This document shows, piece after piece, positions 59,582 through 64,000 of a stretch of 64,000 nucleotides of DNA. A program made the translations under genes and the position numbers. This DNA is from Acidimicrobiia bacterium (GTDB lineage Bacteria > Actinomycetota > Acidimicrobiia > Acidimicrobiales > Bin134), in the NCBI GenBank assembly GCA_022819825.1, contig JAJEGM010000038.1, positions 1 through 64,000 on the forward strand, read 5' to 3'. The notes under the pieces are model-generated. The model ran no database searches. It was not told the origin of the DNA and saw only the letters and a program-made list of their open reading frames with translations. Each line of letters starts with the position of its first letter. The first letter of the stretch is position 1.

Positions 59582-60985
59582 CTACTTGCGGGCCAAGGCC
59601 AGTTCGACGGTTCCGGTCACATGCGGTCCCCGGCTGTTCTGACCTCGAAACGACACTTCGACGATGTCTTCGTCATCGGACTCCCGCTTGGCGGTGACCG
59701 ATCCCGACATGGTCATGCAGTCGTAGGGGTAGTTGGGAGCGCCCAGGCGGATCTTCAGGTTCTTGAACACGGCATCGGGGCCGGCCCAATCGCTGATATA
59801 GCGGGCCGAGAGGCCGCTGGAGGTCAGGATGTTCATGAAGATGTCCTCGGAGCCCTTCTTGAGGGCCATGTCCCGGTTGTGGTGGACGTCTTGGTAGTCG
59901 CGTGAGGCGATGGCAGTGGAAACGATAAGGGTGGGGGTGAGGGGAATCGGGCACAGCGGTAGTTCGTCGCCCACGCTCACCTCATCAAAGGTCAGCGTGG
60001 ATGGGTTGCGTGGGGCGCGGGCGGGCCGGAATACCGGAATGCTCACATCCTCGTGGGTCTGCATGTGCCAGGCCTGAAGCGGCATGCCCACCTTGAGCTG
60101 ATCGGCGTCGCAGTCGGTGATGTTAGTGACGAGGCGGACGCCCTCTTCCAGTTCCACCAGCCCGATGTTGAGGGGGTAGTCGAATGACGGGACCCGGGGG
60201 TGGTGGGACACGACGTAGGAGTACAGCGTGCCCTTGCCGGACGCCACGACGTAGCCCATGTCGGTGGACCCGCAGGCGGGGCAGCGGGTGCCGGGCGGGT
60301 GCTGGAGGTACCCGCAGTTGAGGCACTTTTGGATGCGCAGCTCCCCGACCCGGCTGCCCTGCCAGAAGAAGTCGGTGTCCTGGTTGCGGCTGGGGCGGGG
60401 GCGCGGCGGGCGCTCGTTGGAGGTGTCATCTCCTGAACTGGCGGTGCGGCCGGTGCCCGGGCGGAACTTGAGGATGCGGAAGAACATGGATCCGACGTGT
60501 CCGCCGTTCTGGTCGAGGTACTCGGTCTCGGTGGTGACGAAGTGGCCGATGCCCAGCGCGGTCTGCTTCTCTTCCGACACGTCCACCAGCTTGACGGTGC
60601 CGGTGAGGTGGTCGCCGAGCTTGAGGTAGCGGTGGTAAACGTGCTCGGAGTTGGTGGCCACCACGCCGACGTAGCCCGCTTTGTCCAACATTGCGTACAC
60701 GCCGGAAGCGGGGTCTTTCGGGTCGTTGACCCTCGGGACCAGGCCGATCATGGTCCATGCGTTGAGCATGGCGGGTGGGGCGACCACTTCGCCGTGAGGC
60801 CCTTGGCTGGCCGCGTCGGGTTCGGTGTAGAGGGGGTTGGCGTCCTCCATGGCATCGCACCAGTGGCGGATCATGGGTTGGTTGACCGGGTCGCGGGCGA
60901 CTGTCGGGGTGCCGGTGCTCCCAACCTCTCGGCGCAGCTTGGCGACGAACGCTTCCTTCTGCTCGTCGGTCATCTCATCGCTCAT
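59582..60985 (-). CDS. Fused MaoC-DUF35-MaoC protein (ChsH2-ChsH1-like hydratase)
   Basis: About 467 residues in three parts. Residues 1-185 form a MaoC-like hot-dog, with WCDAMEDANPLYTEPDAAS. Residues about 195-325 form DUF35 with zinc Cys in KCLNCGYLQHPPGTRCPACG. Residues about 335-467 form a second MaoC hot-dog with a hydratase motif in SRDYQDVHHNRDMA (Asp, His). In mycobacteria the first two parts are ChsH2 and the third is a separate protein, ChsH1; here all are one chain. It probably hydrates a steroid-side-chain enoyl-CoA and passes it to the Ltp2-like aldolase. ATG 60985 has AAGGGG six bases upstream and is preferred to an ATG six bases earlier. Confidence 0.85.
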   Translation of the reverse strand: MSDEMTDEQKEAFVAKLRREVGSTGTPTVARDPVNQPMIRHWCDAMEDANPLYTEPDAASQGPHGEVVAPPAMLNAWTMIGLVPRVNDPKDPASGVYAMLDKAGYVGVVATNSEHVYHRYLKLGDHLTGTVKLVDVSEEKQTALGIGHFVTTETEYLDQNGGHVGSMFFRILKFRPGTGRTASSGDDTSNERPPRPRPSRNQDTDFFWQGSRVGELRIQKCLNCGYLQHPPGTRCPACGSTDMGYVVASGKGTLYSYVVSHHPRVPSFDYPLNIGLVELEEGVRLVTNITDCDADQLKVGMPLQAWHMQTHEDVSIPVFRPARAPRNPSTLTFDEVSVGDELPLCPIPLTPTLIVSTAIASRDYQDVHHNRDMALKKGSEDIFMNILTSSGLSARYISDWAGPDAVFKNLKIRLGAPNYPYDCMTMSGSVTAKRESDDEDIVEVSFRGQNSRGPHVTGTVELALARK

Positions 60986-61012
60986 ACGCATCCCCTTCGA
61001 CCGCAGCGGACG

Positions 61013-61813
61013 TTATCGCGGCTGGCATTGAGGGCAGAAAGTCAGTGTGCGGGCATCGTAGGTTCGGTGTTGCAGCGGGACGGAGCAGCGCAGGCAGGGC
61101 TGGCCCGAGCGGCCGTAGCAGGCCAAGGCGTGCTGGTGGCTGCCCTGTTCGCCGTCGGCGTTGCGGTAGTCCCGCAACGTTGTGCCGCCGTCGGCCAGCC
61201 CGGCTTCCAGCACCTGCACCAGGGCGGCGTGGAGCCTCGATGCTGCTGCTCGGCTGATCTGGCGCTTGGCCGGGTGGACGCCGGCAATCCACAAGGCCTC
61301 GGTGCCGTAGATGTTGCCGACGCCGGCCACCGGGCGTTGGCTGAGGAGCTGGGTGGGGATGCGGCGGCGGCTCTTGCGGAGGGCTTGGTAGAAGCCCTCC
61401 GCGGTGAAGTCGGGGCTGAGGGCGTCGGGGCCCTGGGCGGCCAGGGTGGGAATGGTGTCGTATTCGCCAGCGGAAACGCAGCGGATGCGGCCGAAACGGC
61501 GGACGTCTCGGTAGACGAGAACCTCATCGCCGTTGAGCTGCCACCAGGCCCGGATGTAGGGGTCGTCGGTGACTTCGGGAGCAAGCGCCAGCGAGCCGGT
61601 CATGCCCAAGTGGATGATGAGCTCCCACCCGTCGTCCAGGCTGGTGATCAGGTACTTGCCCTTGCGGCTGAGTGCTTGGATCGTGGCGCCGATGGCGTCT
61701 CTGGCGGGCGTGAACTTCTCTGACTCGTGGGAGTGGGCATCTTGGATGCGACGGCCTTGGAGTCGGGGGGCCAGTTGACGGCGGATGGTTTCGACTTCGG
61801 GCAGCTCGGGCAC
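61013..61813 (-). CDS. mutM: Formamidopyrimidine-DNA glycosylase
   Basis: A 266-residue Fpg/Nei protein with MPELPEVETIRRQL (catalytic Pro2 and Glu3 after Met), the Lys-containing LSRKGKYL, GVGNIYGTEALW in the helix-two-turn-helix domain, and a C-terminal zinc finger with PCLRC and CPQC. It removes 8-oxoguanine and related lesions. Asp of the usual GNIYxDEALF is Thr-Glu here, a small variation. The gene lies 27 bases after the MaoC-DUF35 gene in the reverse direction and shares its strand. The next gene upstream is three bases away. Confidence 0.92.
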   Translation of the reverse strand: MPELPEVETIRRQLAPRLQGRRIQDAHSHESEKFTPARDAIGATIQALSRKGKYLITSLDDGWELIIHLGMTGSLALAPEVTDDPYIRAWWQLNGDEVLVYRDVRRFGRIRCVSAGEYDTIPTLAAQGPDALSPDFTAEGFYQALRKSRRRIPTQLLSQRPVAGVGNIYGTEALWIAGVHPAKRQISRAAASRLHAALVQVLEAGLADGGTTLRDYRNADGEQGSHQHALACYGRSGQPCLRCSVPLQHRTYDARTLTFCPQCQPR

Positions 61814-61816
61814 AGG

Positions 61817-62620
61817 TCAGCGGGATTTGAGCGCGGCGCGGGCGATTTCCAGGTCGTTGGGGTTGGTGACGCCGATCCAGGTCTCTTCGGTGGCAACCAC
61901 CCGGACGGTGAGATCCCCCTTCTCCATTTGGGCGGCGACGGCGTCGGGGAGGAGGTATTCGGCCGAGGGGCTGTCGCGGTGCTCTTCGAGGAATCGGCTG
62001 AAGCCGTTTGCGAGGTCATCGAGGAACCCGGGGGAGAAGGCCCACAGGTTCATGGACACGATGGTGTCCTTCGGGAAGGCGTTGTCGGCTCGGGAGATTC
62101 CCTCACGCTCCACGATGGCGGTGAGGCAGTCGCCGTCAACCTGGCAAATGCCGCGAGTAACGGTCCCCTCAGCCGGCAAAGTGTGGTGCAGTCGGTAGCC
62201 GCACAGCCAGGCCTCGTCGTTGGCCATCCCATAGATGGCGTGGGCCAGAGCGGCGTAGGCGGCGGGGCCGTAGTAGTCGTCGGCATTGCACACCATGAAC
62301 GGCCCGGCCACCGCCTGTGCCGCCGACAGCACGGCGTGGGCGGTGCCCCACGGCTTGGGCCGCGCTGGGCCGTGCTCGTCTTGGCGCACGTAGGCCACAT
62401 TGAGATCGGCGGGCAGTCCGCCGCGAGCCTCGAAATGGCGCTTCACGTCGGCTTCGATATCACTTCGCACGATGAGCACCACGCGGTTGGCGCCCGCGGT
62501 TCGGGCGTCGGCGATGGCGAAATCCAAGAACGCCTCGCCGTTGGGTCCCACCTGGGCCAGCTGCTTGGTGCCGCCGAATCGCGACCCCAGCCCCGCAGCC
62601 ATCACCACCAACGTGAACAT
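61817..62620 (-). CDS. Nucleotidyltransferase-family protein (NDP-sugar synthase like)
   Basis: A 267-residue GT-A-like protein with MAAGLGSRFGGTKQLAQVG, the nucleotide-binding signature, and MVCNADDYYG, where the DD pair would bind metal. SMNLWAFSPGF and a GVTNPNDLEIA end complete the core. It should transfer a nucleotidyl group to a sugar phosphate or similar. It stands between mutM and a helicase gene on the same strand, with tight spacing on both sides, but no metabolic link is evident. Confidence 0.82.
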   Translation of the reverse strand: MFTLVVMAAGLGSRFGGTKQLAQVGPNGEAFLDFAIADARTAGANRVVLIVRSDIEADVKRHFEARGGLPADLNVAYVRQDEHGPARPKPWGTAHAVLSAAQAVAGPFMVCNADDYYGPAAYAALAHAIYGMANDEAWLCGYRLHHTLPAEGTVTRGICQVDGDCLTAIVEREGISRADNAFPKDTIVSMNLWAFSPGFLDDLANGFSRFLEEHRDSPSAEYLLPDAVAAQMEKGDLTVRVVATEETWIGVTNPNDLEIARAALKSR

Positions 62621-62634
62621 CGCTCCTCTTCCTA

Positions 62635-64000
62635 TCAGGCCGCAGTGTCGGCCAGCCTCCGGTGGACTTCATCTTGGGCTGCGGCGAGCCTGTCGCCAGC
62701 GATGACAACCTCTGTCGCCTCCTGGCCTTGGCGGGCGAACACCAGCACACAGCGGTTCACCTTTTCGCCCACTGCCTGCTCCACCGCAAGGGAATAGGCC
62801 GCCAACTGAAGCTGGTAGCGGTCCACTTTGGCTTCTAGGACATCGTCATCGTGGATGTCGTCGGTCTTGTAGTCCACCACCACCAGGCCCTCTGGAGCCC
62901 GGTACAGCAGGTCGATATATCCCTCCACCACGGTGTCATCCACCGGGGCGGCCACGAACAGCTCTTTCCAATGGTTGTTGGCGGCGGCTTCTCGCACGGT
63001 CTCGGAATCCAAGGCCGATTGGGCAAGGGCGCGGACGGTTCTGGTGTGCTGTGAGATGCCCTCGGCCTCGGCTTGGGCCGCGGCCACCGGGCCGAGGCTG
63101 TCGGGATCGGCGTCCAATTCCACCGTTTGCAGCACACCGTGGACCGCGCTGCCGATCTTGGTACCAGCCCGGCCTTTGCACCACGGCGACCGTCCGTCGT
63201 CCCCGTCAGTTGACCCGTCCTTAGCCAAGCCGGGGAGTTGGTCGACATCCTCATCTTCGGTCTCGATCCAGGCGATTCTTGAGGCGCTCATGGTTGACGG
63301 CCTTTTCGCGTCGGCCATGAATGCTCCGCGCTCGCTCTTCCAGTCTGTCAACGTTGCCATGACCGGTGGGTCAGACCCCTCAGAGGTCGTTGGCTCGGGT
63401 GCCTCATCTGCTTCGGGCAGCACGTCTTCCTCGGGCGGGGACATCGCCTCGGGCAGCCATTCTGCTTCGGGCAGCCAGGCGGCGTTGTCCACCACCATCT
63501 CAGCCATTGACGGCATGGCGGTGCTGTTCTCGCTTCGCCCCATGCGATGGGCCGACACCACCAGGTGGTCCATGGCTCGGGTGAGGGCCACGTAGAGCAG
63601 ACGCACCCGCTCGGCGTGCTCCATCTCCTCCTCATGGTCTTGATGGTCGGCGAACGACTTCGTCCGCAGAAGGTTGCTGAAGCGCACGCCGAAGCCGCCT
63701 TCATCAGGCCACACCATCTGAGCCGACATAGGCCGGCTCCGGGCGTAGGTCCCCGACAGGATCACAATGGGGAATTCCCGGCCCTTGGCGGCGTGGATGG
63801 TGGTGATGCGCACCGCGTCGTCGTCGGTCTCCGACAAGATGACGTCGGACTCTCGGGTCTGCTCACCGATCTTTCGTTCCACCCAAGCAACGAACTCCCG
63901 TAATCCCCGTCCGCCCGACTCCTCGAACTGGCGAGCCTGGTCCACAACCACGTCGAGGCTGCGCCACACATCCCGAGCACGGTGCTGGCCGAAGCAGCTC
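62635..64000 (-). CDS. AddA/UvrD-like helicase-nuclease, N-terminus outside the window
   Basis: The frame is open to the right edge, giving 454 codons of the C-terminal part only. Helicase motifs V and VI are ITTIHAAKGREFPIVIL and RLLYVALTRAMDHLVV. The C-terminal PD-(D/E)xK nuclease has EGLVVVDYKTD with the Asp and Lys expected for catalysis, after EGYIDLLYR. Such proteins process double-strand breaks in recombination repair. About 60 residues rich in Glu and Pro (EAEWLPEAMSPPEED) form an unusual insertion between the helicase and nuclease parts. An AddB partner is not in view. Confidence 0.87.
   Translation of the reverse strand, partial: SCFGQHRARDVWRSLDVVVDQARQFEESGGRGLREFVAWVERKIGEQTRESDVILSETDDDAVRITTIHAAKGREFPIVILSGTYARSRPMSAQMVWPDEGGFGVRFSNLLRTKSFADHQDHEEEMEHAERVRLLYVALTRAMDHLVVSAHRMGRSENSTAMPSMAEMVVDNAAWLPEAEWLPEAMSPPEEDVLPEADEAPEPTTSEGSDPPVMATLTDWKSERGAFMADAKRPSTMSASRIAWIETEDEDVDQLPGLAKDGSTDGDDGRSPWCKGRAGTKIGSAVHGVLQTVELDADPDSLGPVAAAQAEAEGISQHTRTVRALAQSALDSETVREAAANNHWKELFVAAPVDDTVVEGYIDLLYRAPEGLVVVDYKTDDIHDDDVLEAKVDRYQLQLAAYSLAVEQAVGEKVNRCVLVFARQGQEATEVVIAGDRLAAAQDEVHRRLADTAA

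Noticed and set aside
1-64000. CRISPR arrays, tRNA, rRNA, insertion sequences
   Set aside because: I found no regularly spaced repeats, cloverleaf-like GTTCRANNC patterns, rRNA segments or transposase motifs. Short tRNAs could still be missed by eye.

Overview
The window reads as a high-GC actinobacterial chromosome, most likely class Acidimicrobiia (an inference). Pointers are the many GTG/TTG starts, two luciferase-like (possibly F420-type) oxidoreductases, a DUF2510 membrane protein, several short-leader or leaderless genes with a TAnnnT box just upstream, and a dense set of acyl-CoA catabolic genes. Genes are tightly packed, often overlapping by 1-4 bases. No gene-free stretch exceeds about 260 bases. 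I see no rRNA, tRNA, CRISPR array or insertion sequence.

Layout. 1-5.2 kb: a giant secreted subtilisin-like protease (minus strand, C-terminus outside the window) with alternating PPC-like and Calx-beta repeats. 5.5-12.6 kb: a luciferase-like monooxygenase, a crotonase, an RHH/PIN toxin-antitoxin pair, an SDR-P450-cytochrome c operon, an isochorismatase-like protein lacking its catalytic residues, and a two-gene HicAB-like cassette. 12.6-15.6 kb: an orphan molybdenum hydroxylase large subunit followed by hicA and a C-terminally truncated hicB, then an orphan copy of the hydroxylase's last ~25 codons. 15.6-24.4 kb: a minus-strand operon ECH / dienoyl-CoA-reductase-like SDR / hyuB / hyuA, and a plus-strand run MaoC / amidohydrolase / sulfite-oxidase-like enzyme. 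24.4-45.6 kb: a catabolic region with SDRs, an arylsulfatase, a TauD-type dioxygenase, three acyl-CoA synthetases, aldehyde dehydrogenase, CoA-transferase, thiolase plus DUF35, crotonase and MaoC proteins. Together these suit activation and beta-oxidation-like breakdown of alicyclic, steroid-like or sulfated substrates; the actual substrate is not visible. 45.6-52.8 kb: housekeeping and small genes (map, DegV, MFS, PlsY-like, phosphatase) and selD.

Three findings stand out. (1) selD (50609-51670) has an in-frame TGA at codon 17, exactly the catalytic Cys/Sec position of selenophosphate synthetase, followed by a hairpin. It is very probably a selenoprotein that a standard caller would truncate. 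(2) 52790-58260 is a five-gene signalling operon: STAS antagonist, response regulator-PP2C phosphatase, RsbW-like kinase, an ABC-type substrate-binding lipoprotein and a transmembrane histidine kinase. No ABC permease is present, so this looks like a ligand-sensing partner-switch module. (3) 58394-60985 pairs an Ltp2-like thiolase-fold aldolase with a single-chain MaoC-DUF35-MaoC protein, which looks like a natural fusion of ChsH2 and ChsH1 of steroid side-chain degradation. The window ends in mutM, a sugar nucleotidyltransferase-like gene and the C-terminal half of an AddA/UvrD-like helicase-nuclease whose N-terminus lies beyond the right edge.
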